Origin: Lentibacillus sp. CBA3610
Lineage (GTDB): Bacteria; Bacillota; Bacilli; Bacillales; Amphibacillaceae
Assembly: GCF_013373365.1 (NCBI RefSeq)
Contig: NZ_CP035925.1
Coordinates: 2,790,001 to 2,854,000, forward strand
Direction: 5' to 3'
Length of the DNA: 64,000 bases
Of the stretch, positions 56,558 to 64,000 are shown one piece after another; the stretch's first letter is position 1; each line of letters starts with the position of its first letter. Under the pieces are notes generated by a model. The model did no database searches. It had not been told where the DNA came from and saw only the letters and a program-made list of their open reading frames with translations. The position numbers and the translations under genes were made by a program.

Positions 56558-57649
56558 GTGATCACATTGATGCAAAAACGGTGGTTTCAATTTTTAATCG
56601 TCCTTATTCTTGTTTTTCTGTTAATATTACTCATACGGGCTGCTGACTTCCTTTTCGACCCTATCTTTACATACGTTGGTGCCGTTGCATTTCCGATAAT
56701 TGGTTCCGGTGTGCTTTTTTACTTATCACGGCCACTGATGCATTTATTGGAAAAACTGAAATTGCACCGCATCGTGGCAATCATTGGCGTCTTCCTGATT
56801 CTGGCAGCTGCTGTCTATATTGTCGCCAGATACATTGTTCCGATTCTCGAGACCCAGTTTTCAAATTTGATCAACAACATACCGACGATGGTTTCGGGCA
56901 TACAGGACCTTATTGCGTACTGGCAGTCCAATCAAAATTTGATTCCTGATGAAATCAATGAGACCATCAATAATCTGACATCTAATCTGCAATCTTATAT
57001 TGAAATGGCTATGTCTTTCATTTTTGGCTTTATAGGTGAATTCATCAGTATTATATTTGCGCTGATACTCATCCCGTTTTTCCTGTTTTTCATGTTGAAG
57101 GATGGGGAAAAATTCGTTCCGTTTATTACGCAGTTTTTTGAAAAAAAGAAAGCAGACAATATTCGTTCGCTTTTATCCAAAATCGACGAAACGTTAACAT
57201 CCTTTATTCAGGGGCAGTTGATTGTTGCGCTCTGTATCGGCATTTTGTTGTACCTCGGTTATTTGATGATCGGTCTGAATTATGCCCTGACACTGGCCAT
57301 GTTCGGCGCAATTATTTGTGTGATTCCATTTATTGGTCCCTATATTGCTGTCATACCGGGAATGATCGTGGGATTGTTCCAGGATCCGCTCATGCCGATT
57401 TGGGTAGCCATTATCATGATTGTTGCCCAGCAAATTGAAGGCAACCTGGTATCGCCGAATGTTATGGGCAAGGCGCTGCATTTGCATCCATTAACCGTTA
57501 TTACAGTTGTACTTGCTGCCGGCAGTATCGGCGGCTTTCTGGGTATGCTGTTCGCCATCCCGTTCTATGCAGTCGTCAAAACGATTATCAGCCATTTTTA
57601 CGAAACCTATCAGGATGCACAGAGAGATGAAAAAGATGCTTTAATCTGA
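56558..57649 (+). CDS. AI-2E family transporter (putative permease)
   Basis: 363 residues with about seven to eight membrane helices: a hydrophobic N-terminal pair, a long extracytoplasmic helical segment (FSNLINNIPTMVSGIQDLIAYWQSN), and the conserved C-terminal core (GPYIAVIPGMIVGL, QQIEGNLVSPNVMGKALHLHPLTVI). Some members are Na+(Li+)/H+ antiporters, others are linked to AI-2 export; the role here is undefined. The start is uncertain: GTG 56558, TTG 56567 and ATG 56570 all follow a GGAAAG site. Confidence 0.85.
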   Translation: MITLMQKRWFQFLIVLILVFLLILLIRAADFLFDPIFTYVGAVAFPIIGSGVLFYLSRPLMHLLEKLKLHRIVAIIGVFLILAAAVYIVARYIVPILETQFSNLINNIPTMVSGIQDLIAYWQSNQNLIPDEINETINNLTSNLQSYIEMAMSFIFGFIGEFISIIFALILIPFFLFFMLKDGEKFVPFITQFFEKKKADNIRSLLSKIDETLTSFIQGQLIVALCIGILLYLGYLMIGLNYALTLAMFGAIICVIPFIGPYIAVIPGMIVGLFQDPLMPIWVAIIMIVAQQIEGNLVSPNVMGKALHLHPLTVITVVLAAGSIGGFLGMLFAIPFYAVVKTIISHFYETYQDAQRDEKDALI

Positions 57650-57688
57650 TATGAACACGATAGTTCTCACAAAATATACTGCCGTCCC

Positions 57689-57868
57689 ATGACAAAGAAG
57701 CAAATTGAAGCAGAAATGGCGGAATTAAAATCGGATTATGTACGGATACAAGGTGATGTTGAAAAAGCAACATCATTTGGCGTCAATACCTCGACCGGAG
57801 AAAAAAAGATGGTAGAGATTGAGGAGCGCATGAAAGAATTGAACCAAAAATTGGATGAGATTGAATAA
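57689..57868 (+). CDS. SE1832-like small protein
   Basis: 59 residues, MTKKQIEAEMAELKSDYVRIQGDVEKATSFG..., highly charged and predicted helical hairpin. It resembles the SE1832 family of short Bacillales/Staphylococcus proteins. No strong ribosome site is visible before the ATG, so it may be translated by coupling with the gene 40 bp upstream. A terminator follows directly. Confidence 0.65.
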   Translation: MTKKQIEAEMAELKSDYVRIQGDVEKATSFGVNTSTGEKKMVEIEERMKELNQKLDEIE

Positions 57869-57874
57869 CTATAC

Positions 57875-57908
57875 CCGGGGCACCTGTAACAGGTGGCCCG
57901 GTTTTTTT
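57875..57908 (+). terminator. Terminator after the SE1832-like gene
   Basis: CCGGGGCACCT / AGGTGGCCCGG (one mismatch), 5-nt loop, then TTTTTTT. Confidence 0.88.
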
Positions 57909-57948
57909 GATCATACAGAAGAACCATTCTATAATTTTATTTCGGGAA

Positions 57949-58260
57949 CATGTTTCGGCTTTCCCGCCCATGTTTTCAATTTCGAGCCCATGTTCCGTCG
58001 CTCGCGCCCATATTTTCGATTTCACGCCCATGTTCCGTCGCTCTCCGCCCATGTTTTCGATTTCACGCCCATGTTTTGACGCTCGCGCCCATATTATCGA
58101 TTTCACGCCCATGTTCTGCTGTCCCCGCCCATATTTTCGATTTCACGCCCATGTTCTGCGGCTCTCCGCCCATGTTTTCGATTTCACGCCCATGTTTTGA
58201 CGCTCGCGCCCATATTTTCGATTTCACGCCCATGTTCTGCGGCTCTCCGCCCATGTTCCA
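57949..58260 (+). repeat. GCCCATGTT array 3, 20/21-bp period
   Basis: About 15 units GCCCATGTT or GCCCATATT at 20-bp steps (21 for the CTCTCC variant). Every second unit continues TTCGATTTCAC, alternating with CCGTCGCTCGC, TTGACGCTCGC or CTGCGGCTCTCC, a roughly 40-bp dimer. Convergent intergenic position between the SE1832-like gene and the CPA1 antiporter. Same core as arrays 1 and 2 but with different spacers. Confidence 0.92.
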
Positions 58261-58339
58261 GCAGCCCTACCTATAACCCCGCTCTTGAGAATAAAGAGTG
58301 TCGGAGTTTTTATTAATTCATTCAGTACTTCCTGGCATT

Positions 58340-58381
58340 AAAAGGCATTAAAAAGGACTGCCCCTCTCAGGACAGCCCTCT
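58340..58381 (-). terminator. Terminator of the CPA1 antiporter gene
   Basis: Minus strand AGGGCTGTCC...GGGGCAGTCCT followed by TTTTTAATG, immediately after the stop codon. Confidence 0.7.
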
Positions 58382-60238
58382 TTAACTTTTTTTCCCATTA
58401 CCATTACGCTGGTTTTCCAGACGTTTCTCGATCTTTTTCTGTTCTTTTACCGGTGGTGTCAAACTAACAACGGTATCACCCGGTTCAGGAGTTATTCGCA
58501 ATTCCTCCGAGTAAAATTTCATCCTGCCTGAAGGTTTCATAACATATAGCAGCACCGTATCATCATCTTTCTCATTCAAGTACTGTTTATAAGGATATTG
58601 ATTGGTAATCGCCGTCTGCCGGAACACGTAATTTTCTCTGGTCTTCTGATTTAAATCTTCCAGTGATAATTCCTGTCTGAACAAGATTCTTCCACCGACT
58701 TTATTGACAATATCACCCATTCCATTAAGGTCATGGCGATATGGACTCACTTTAAATACATTCGTTCTGCCATACTCCGGCATGAACGTTGTACAGATGA
58801 GTGCATTGTATGAGTTATACTCGGTGGCGGCAATCATGTACTCATAAGGCATTGTATCCAGCTGGTATTCTGTCTGCTCCGACAGCATCTGCCCATGATA
58901 GAAAGGAACGCCTGCTTCACGGGCTTTCCGCAATTTTTCCCAGGATGAATCAACGATAATAACCGGTGCCCTCACTTTTTGCAGTGATTTGGCGAGATTC
59001 ACCGTGAAATTATTGCTCCCGACAATCAATGTACCGGGTCTGCCCTCTTTGGAAAGATGCAATTTCTTCGCAAGCCAGCCAATCGAAAATCCATGGGCAA
59101 CAACAGTTGTAAACACTAATGCAAAGGTAATAGTTGTAATAAGCGACGCATCCGCATAACCTGCTTCACTCAGTATTGAAGCAAAATAGCCGGACACGGT
59201 TAAGGCAACAATCCCTCTTGGCGCAATCCATCCAAGCAGCAACTTTTCATTTAAAGCCAAGTTCGTTCCGATAGTTGAGAGAAAAATTGACAACGGACGA
59301 ACGATAAACATCATTAACAATACATACCCCATAATATTCGGGTCAAATACTTGCAACAGTGTATCCACTTGCAACGAGGCCGTCAGCATAATGAATATGG
59401 CCGAAATCAGCAACATCGAAACATTTTCTTTGAAATGACGCATATCCTGAACCGAACTGATTCCCATGTTGGCAAGTGTCATCCCCATTGCCGTAACAGC
59501 CAGCAGTCCTGTTTCATGTACGATCTCATCTGCAAGCGTAAAGCAGGCAATAACAACGATAAAGACAGCGGGGGATTTTAAAAACTCCGGAATATAGCCA
59601 TTTTCGAACATCCAGCCGATTCCACGACCGCATGCCCAGCCTAAGATACCGGCAAAAACCGAGGCAGCAAAGAAAATGAACAATGCTGTGCCATCCGGGT
59701 TTTCTGCTGTCAAAAATGTTATGATTTCAAAAGCAAAAACAGCAAGCAGTGCACCAATCGGATCAACTATAATTCCTTCCCACTTAAGAATCTTGGCGGG
59801 GCGGGGTTTTAATTTTGATTGGCGCAAGAGCGGCATAATAACGGTTGGTCCAGTTACAATAAATAACCCGCCAATGACGAATGCAGCAGCCCAATTCAGA
59901 CCTGCCACATAATGAGCCGCCAGCGACCCCAGGATCCAGGCGATAAAAGCTCCGATTGTCGAAATCCGGAAAACCGGCCGCCCAAGACCGCGGATTTCCT
60001 TGAAACTCAAATTCAGACTGCCTTCAAACAAGATGATGGCAACCGCAACGGATATAATCGGATTATATAAAGGGCCAAAGTCTTCTTCAGGATTTAAAAT
60101 TCCCAGGATTGGACCTGCAAGCAACCCGGTAATGGACATGATAACAATCGCCGGCATTCTGTAACGCCAGGCAACCCACTGGGAACCTATCCCCAAAAGA
60201 CCGATTAACATGACCTCAAACAAAAGAGATGGAACCAT
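58382..60238 (-). CDS. CPA1-type cation:proton antiporter with TrkA-like C-terminal domains
   Basis: 618 residues. About 12 membrane helices (MPAIVIMSITGLLAGPILG, EGSLNLSF, GPTVIMPLL, WEGIIVDPIGAL, GWIAPRGIVALTVSGYFAS) define an NhaP-like Na+ or K+/H+ antiporter; FEGSLN and DPIGALLAV carry transport-site residues. The cytoplasmic part (GTLIVGSNNFTVNLAKSL) is a TrkA-N-like nucleotide-binding domain, then a TrkA-C-like domain (PEPGDTVVSLTPP). Likely role in pH and salt homeostasis, fitting a halotolerant host. Ligand control is inference. Confidence 0.9.
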   Translation of the reverse strand: MVPSLLFEVMLIGLLGIGSQWVAWRYRMPAIVIMSITGLLAGPILGILNPEEDFGPLYNPIISVAVAIILFEGSLNLSFKEIRGLGRPVFRISTIGAFIAWILGSLAAHYVAGLNWAAAFVIGGLFIVTGPTVIMPLLRQSKLKPRPAKILKWEGIIVDPIGALLAVFAFEIITFLTAENPDGTALFIFFAASVFAGILGWACGRGIGWMFENGYIPEFLKSPAVFIVVIACFTLADEIVHETGLLAVTAMGMTLANMGISSVQDMRHFKENVSMLLISAIFIMLTASLQVDTLLQVFDPNIMGYVLLMMFIVRPLSIFLSTIGTNLALNEKLLLGWIAPRGIVALTVSGYFASILSEAGYADASLITTITFALVFTTVVAHGFSIGWLAKKLHLSKEGRPGTLIVGSNNFTVNLAKSLQKVRAPVIIVDSSWEKLRKAREAGVPFYHGQMLSEQTEYQLDTMPYEYMIAATEYNSYNALICTTFMPEYGRTNVFKVSPYRHDLNGMGDIVNKVGGRILFRQELSLEDLNQKTRENYVFRQTAITNQYPYKQYLNEKDDDTVLLYVMKPSGRMKFYSEELRITPEPGDTVVSLTPPVKEQKKIEKRLENQRNGNGKKS

Positions 60239-60719
60239 ATCTGTCCCCCCTTAAATTTATAGTTTCCAGAAACACACAGGATATAAGGTGAATTTCCTAT
60301 CAATCGAGTGCTTCAACATAAAGTACATAGAAGTGCTGCCGGCCGCATAGAACAAGGCAAGCTCCGACAGTAATGCTTCATACGAAGAAGAGGCGCTTTT
60401 CTTTTTCGAAGGACATCACTTACTTAGCCTGCCTGGCAACTGTTCACCTTTAATGGATTTAACTTTCAATGACACATAAGATACAGTTATTTTAAATGGG
60501 TAAACGGTGTATGTAAACAATTTTATTTGAAAAAATATATATCTGATTTTTATAACCATCACAAAAACGTCATATTTCCCCTTCAAATTGCGTTGACAAA
60601 CGCTATCTGACTTGTTAAGCTATTTCTTGTTTTACGACATTTTCCGACACTTTAAATCAAGTTTTCTGATTATTTTATCTTTTGGGTAAAATACTATTAG
60701 ACTGAAAGGACCAAATATC
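60239..60719. other. Divergent intergenic region of 480 bp
   Basis: Carries promoters for the antiporter (leftward) and brnQ (rightward). I looked for a T-box before brnQ and a c-di-AMP (ydaO) riboswitch before the antiporter and saw neither. Short open frames are of junk composition. Confidence 0.5.
60593..60621 (+). promoter_or_regulatory. Putative brnQ promoter
   Basis: Consensus TTGACA at 60593-60598, 17-bp spacer, weak TAAGCT at 60616-60621, about 100 bp upstream of the brnQ start. A 5' leader of about 90 nt would follow. Confidence 0.4.
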
Positions 60720-62015
60720 ATGAAAAAAGATACCGTCATCATTGGCTTTATGTTGTTCGCACTCTTTTTTGGCGCAGGAAATCTTATTTACCCGCCGACA
60801 TTGGGGATCGAATCCGGGACGTCTTACTGGGCGGCGATTGCCGGTTTTATTATTACTGGTGTCGGATTGCCGATACTTGCTGTTATGGCCGTTTCGTTTG
60901 TTAAAAATGACGCCAGAGAGTTGGGTGATCGCGTCCATCCGCTCTTTGGACTTATTTTCACATCAATGGTGTACCTGACGATCGGCCCGGTTTTCGCTAT
61001 TCCCCGTGCAGCCACGGTAGCATTTGAAATGGCGGTCGAACCATTTATCACCGGAACAGGTATTTTATTATTCCTGTTTACGACCATTTTTTTCGTGCTC
61101 GTTTATCTGGCCAGTCTGAATCCGTCCAAAATGGTCGACCGAATCGGCCAGTATTTAACACCTATTTTATTGGCGGCCATTGTTATACTTTGTATTGGCG
61201 GATTCATGATGATGACGGCTGCAGCGGGAGCACCTGCTGACAAATATACAGATTCGCCGCTTTTCTCCGGTTTTGTTGAAGGTTATTTGACGATGGACGC
61301 TATTGCGGCGTTAGCTTTTGGGATTATCATTGTCAATGCGTTTAAAGAACGCGGGGTTACGACACAGAAAGGTTTGATTCAATCAACACTGAAAGCCGGG
61401 TTGGTTGCTGGGATTAGTCTGACAGCTGTCTATACTTCCATTGGCTGGATTGGCTCAAGAATGGCATCTGCAGGTGACTTTTCCAATGGCGGGGCGATTT
61501 TGTCAGCGGCTGCCGAGACGATGTTTGGCAGTTTTGGTGCCCTGCTGCTAGGGGTGATTGTTGCGCTGGCGTGTTATACGACATCAGTCGGATTGGTCGT
61601 TGCCTGTGGCCAGTTTTTCCATCGAGTGACCGGTCTTTCATACAAATGGATCATTGCTATTGTGACACTTATCAGTTACCTGGTTGCCAATCAGGGCTTG
61701 AATACGATCATCAATGTTTCGGTTCCGGTACTCACGTTTATTTATCCGATTGCCATTGTGCTTATTATCATGACTTTTCTGCATAAATGGTTTGGCGGCT
61801 CAAGGAGAGTTTATCAGGGTGCGATTCTGGTGACGGGTGTTGTTGCTCTCTATGATGGACTGGCAGCGTTTGGCCTTAAGATGCCAGCTGTTACATCGGT
61901 CATGGAGTACTTGCCGTTTTTCTCAATTGGCCTGGGTTGGATTGTTCCGGCCGTTGTTGGCGGACTAATCGGATACCTGTTCAGAGGACGATCAGGACTA
62001 CCCCATTCGAACTAG
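60720..62015 (+). CDS. brnQ: Branched-chain amino acid:cation symporter
   Basis: LIVCS-family Na+ (or H+)-coupled importer of leucine, isoleucine and valine. 431 residues, 12 predicted helices, with the characteristic start GFMLFALFFGAGNLIYPPTLG and later GVTTQKGLIQSTLKAGLVAGISL and GLSYKWIIAIVTLISYLVANQGLN. Its start follows CTGAAAGGACC. A supply of branched-chain amino acids would feed isobutyryl-CoA to the IcmF pathway in the same window, but no regulatory link is shown. Confidence 0.94.
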   Translation: MKKDTVIIGFMLFALFFGAGNLIYPPTLGIESGTSYWAAIAGFIITGVGLPILAVMAVSFVKNDARELGDRVHPLFGLIFTSMVYLTIGPVFAIPRAATVAFEMAVEPFITGTGILLFLFTTIFFVLVYLASLNPSKMVDRIGQYLTPILLAAIVILCIGGFMMMTAAAGAPADKYTDSPLFSGFVEGYLTMDAIAALAFGIIIVNAFKERGVTTQKGLIQSTLKAGLVAGISLTAVYTSIGWIGSRMASAGDFSNGGAILSAAAETMFGSFGALLLGVIVALACYTTSVGLVVACGQFFHRVTGLSYKWIIAIVTLISYLVANQGLNTIINVSVPVLTFIYPIAIVLIIMTFLHKWFGGSRRVYQGAILVTGVVALYDGLAAFGLKMPAVTSVMEYLPFFSIGLGWIVPAVVGGLIGYLFRGRSGLPHSN

Positions 62016-62028
62016 TATTTTAAAAAGG

Positions 62029-62070
62029 AAAAACGCCTGTACAGGTCAACCTTTGTGCAGGCGTTTTTTA
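62029..62070 (+). terminator. Terminator after brnQ
   Basis: AAAACGCCTGTACA... / ...TGCAGGCGTTTT with TTTTTT, directly downstream of the brnQ stop. Confidence 0.9.
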
Positions 62071-62429
62071 ATTGACATTTTGGAAGCATTTGCATATAAT
62101 CATCTCAAATCTATTCTTTTCCCCTCGTTTAAGCGTGCTTACCTACAATTTTTAACCTCAGTAAAGATTGGCATTCCTTTTGAAATTCATGGTATATGAT
62201 TTGTTCGATCGTTCCCTTATTCTAAAATCCCGACTTATTAATAGCTTCATATTCTTTGTCCGGGCTTGTCTTATATTTATTTTACACCTCCCCAGTAATC
62301 TATTAATAAAGAGCATCCGGATTATTCAAGGTGCTGATCAATAATTATACGTCCTTAGTCATCAAACGCCCTTCATATGATGCTTTTCCAGGTCATACCC
62401 ATTCAGATTACAATTGTTTTTTCTATGGG
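62071..62429. other. Intergenic region with a possible small-gene relic
   Basis: No intact gene. On the minus strand (about 62140-62290) a GGAGGTG site is followed by NKYKTSPDKEYEAINKSGF, a stop, then NKGTIEQIIYHEFQKECQS...KIVGKHA and a stop in the same frame. This looks like a small protein interrupted by one stop codon, but I do not recognise it. Confidence 0.35.
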
Positions 62430-62458
62430 TTGCCATTCAAAAAATATGTTAGGATAGT
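62430..62458 (+). promoter_or_regulatory. Putative recQ promoter
   Basis: TTGCCA (62430-62435), 17-bp spacer, GATAGT (62453-62458), just 26 bp upstream of the recQ start codon. Confidence 0.5.
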
Positions 62459-62484
62459 AAAAGGTTAAAAGGAGAATCGGTACT

Positions 62485-64000
62485 ATGACAGAACAGGCTG
62501 AACATATTTTAAAGACATATTTTGGCTATGATACCTTCCGTGCCGGCCAGAAACAGACAATCGACAACATAACCGGCCGGCATAACACACTCGCGGTAAT
62601 GCCCACGGGTGGAGGCAAATCACTATGTTACCAGATTCCAGGTATGGCATTAGACGGAACTGCGATCATTATTTCACCGCTCATTTCACTTATGAAAGAC
62701 CAGGTTGATGCATTACAGGCGTTGGGAATTCCGGCAACCTACATAAACAGTTCGCTTTCAGCAAGTGAGCAGCAATCACGTTTGAACGATATCGGGGCAG
62801 GCAGCTATAAATTCGTTTATGTGGCACCCGAGCGCTTTGAATCGTCATTATTTATTTCGACGATGAAAAAAATCCGGATTTCACTGGTAGCGTTTGATGA
62901 AGCACACTGTATCTCCCAATGGGGACATGATTTCAGGCCAAGTTACCGGTCAATCATCCCAAATTTAAAACAGCTGCCGGAGATTCCTGTTACGGTCGCT
63001 TTGACAGCTACAGCAACCGAAGACGTGATAGCAGACATCCAAACATTATTACATATTGACAATGACTCTATTATTAAAACAGGCTTTGAACGGGAAAATT
63101 TATCGTTTCATGTGGTAAAAGGAAAAGATAAACCGACTTATATCCGCTCGTTTATGAAGGAACATCAGGATGAATCCGGCATTATATACACAGCAACGCG
63201 GAAACAGGCGGATACACTGTATGAACAATTGGCAAAACGCGGGATCCCGGCAGCCAAATACCATGCCGGACTTACTGAAAATGAACGAAAACAGGCCCAG
63301 GCAGCATTCATTCACGATGAAAAAACCGTCATGATCGCAACAAACGCATTTGGGATGGGAATCGATAAATCCAATGTACGATTTATTATTCATTACGCCA
63401 TGCCAATGACGATTGAAGCCTATTATCAGGAAGCAGGCAGAGCCGGACGTGACGGGGAGCATAGTGATTGTATCCTGCTGTTTTCCCCGCAGGATGTTCA
63501 GCTGCAAAAATTTTTAATTGAGCAGTCATTGATGGATGACGATGCCAAGCAGAATGAATACCGCAAACTGCAGGCGATGATCAACTATTGCCATACGCAT
63601 GGATGCCTGACATCGTATATACTTGATTATTTTAATGACGAGGAAGCCGCCGGAAGCACATGCGACCGCTGCAGCAATTGCCTTCACCGCCGGGACCGTG
63701 TTGACATGACAGAAGAAGCTCAAATGATCTTGTCGTGCGTCAAACGGATGGGTGAACGTTTTGGTGTAAGCATGACGGCAAAAGTGCTGAAGGGATCAAA
63801 GGATAGCCGGTTGCGTCAATTTCGCCTGCATACGATTTCCACTTATGGCATCCTGTCTGCCTATACGGAAAAAGAACTCACAGAACGGATTCAGTTTTTA
63901 GTTGCAGAACAATTACTGGCAACACAGGAAGGCAAATTCCCGACGTTGCAGTTGAATCAAAATTCAGTAGATGTGCTGAAAGGTAAACAGACTGTTTGGA
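62485..64000 (+). CDS. recQ: ATP-dependent DNA helicase RecQ (3' end beyond window)
   Basis: 3'-5' superfamily II helicase in recombination and fork repair. The visible 505 residues have all core motifs: MPTGGGKSLCYQIP (motif I), FDEAHCISQWGHDFRPSY (II and RecQ motif 0-like region), ALTATAT (III), the helicase C domain with NAFGMGIDKSNVR and QEAGRAGRDG (VI), and the RQC zinc site CDRCSNC. The sequence past 63700 begins the winged-helix domain. ATG 62485 follows AAAAGGAGAATC. No stop is reached, so the gene is truncated only by the window edge. Confidence 0.95.
   Translation, partial: MTEQAEHILKTYFGYDTFRAGQKQTIDNITGRHNTLAVMPTGGGKSLCYQIPGMALDGTAIIISPLISLMKDQVDALQALGIPATYINSSLSASEQQSRLNDIGAGSYKFVYVAPERFESSLFISTMKKIRISLVAFDEAHCISQWGHDFRPSYRSIIPNLKQLPEIPVTVALTATATEDVIADIQTLLHIDNDSIIKTGFERENLSFHVVKGKDKPTYIRSFMKEHQDESGIIYTATRKQADTLYEQLAKRGIPAAKYHAGLTENERKQAQAAFIHDEKTVMIATNAFGMGIDKSNVRFIIHYAMPMTIEAYYQEAGRAGRDGEHSDCILLFSPQDVQLQKFLIEQSLMDDDAKQNEYRKLQAMINYCHTHGCLTSYILDYFNDEEAAGSTCDRCSNCLHRRDRVDMTEEAQMILSCVKRMGERFGVSMTAKVLKGSKDSRLRQFRLHTISTYGILSAYTEKELTERIQFLVAEQLLATQEGKFPTLQLNQNSVDVLKGKQTVW

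Noticed and set aside
60239..60719. T-box before brnQ or c-di-AMP riboswitch before the antiporter gene
   Set aside because: No T-box sequence (TGGNACCGCG-like) or ydaO core could be found on either strand.

Overview
This 64-kb window is a low-to-mid GC Firmicute chromosome segment. Gene order matches the Bacillus ywj-ywi-ywh-ywg-ywf-ywd region (glpX-murA-tal-spo0F-pyrG-rpoE; argS-ywiB; pbpG; ywhD-ywgA-ywfO-lipL-pta-hemQ; gerQ-ywdK-ywdI). Sporulation genes (spo0F, pbpG, gerQ, a broken cwlJ), a SigH/Spo0A-type promoter and acidic proteins point to an endospore-forming, probably halotolerant Bacillaceae of the Virgibacillus/Oceanobacillus/Lentibacillus kind. This placement is inference from content; no database was searched.

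Layout. 0.3-7.8 kb: glpX, murA, a TalC-type transaldolase, spo0F, pyrG (with a CTP-sensed attenuator) and rpoE, all on the minus strand; fbaA, expected between the transaldolase and spo0F, is missing. 8.1-21.3 kb: an acyl-CoA catabolism block read leftward (fadF-like Fe-S reductase, thiolase, 3-hydroxyacyl-CoA dehydrogenase, two acyl-CoA dehydrogenases, MeaB GTPase, TetR regulator, fused isobutyryl-CoA mutase IcmF) with candidate CcpA and TetR sites. 21.9-32.1 kb: argS, ywiB, pbpG, a dead IS1182-like element, ywhD, ywgA, the HD hydrolase ywfO and lipL. 32.1-36.5 kb: a disturbed stretch with two repeat arrays bracketing a padR/HAAS-domain membrane-protein pair, then SDR and pta pseudogenes. 36.7-43.2 kb: hemQ, frameshifted cwlJ, gerQ, ywdK, ywdI, several very small genes and a YjiH-type membrane protein. 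43.2-48 kb: sugar-nucleotide reductase-like and membrane acyltransferase genes, and divergent ku and ligD. 48.2-53 kb: a decay zone (tcyP-like, ArsR-like, MFS and frameshifted OsmC genes) ending in a 52-bp minisatellite. 53.2-64 kb: DUF488, TerC under a yybP-ykoY riboswitch, pgcA, an AI-2E-type permease, an SE1832-like small protein, a CPA1 antiporter, brnQ and recQ (cut by the window end).

The most unusual signal is intergenic. Three unrelated core motifs (GCGCGAAAT, GCCCATGTT, ACTTTGGCG) each form arrays with the same 20/21-bp spacing (two helical turns), often with higher-order dimer or trimer structure, at eight places. Two GCGCGAAAT arrays are joined to the same hairpin, forming a duplicated composite element. 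In addition there are large palindromic MITE-like elements with ATAAACTGCGAC ends (one inside the pyrG leader), a multi-hairpin element abutting three stop codons, and a 52-bp tandem repeat. I regard these repeat systems as the best candidate for something undescribed.
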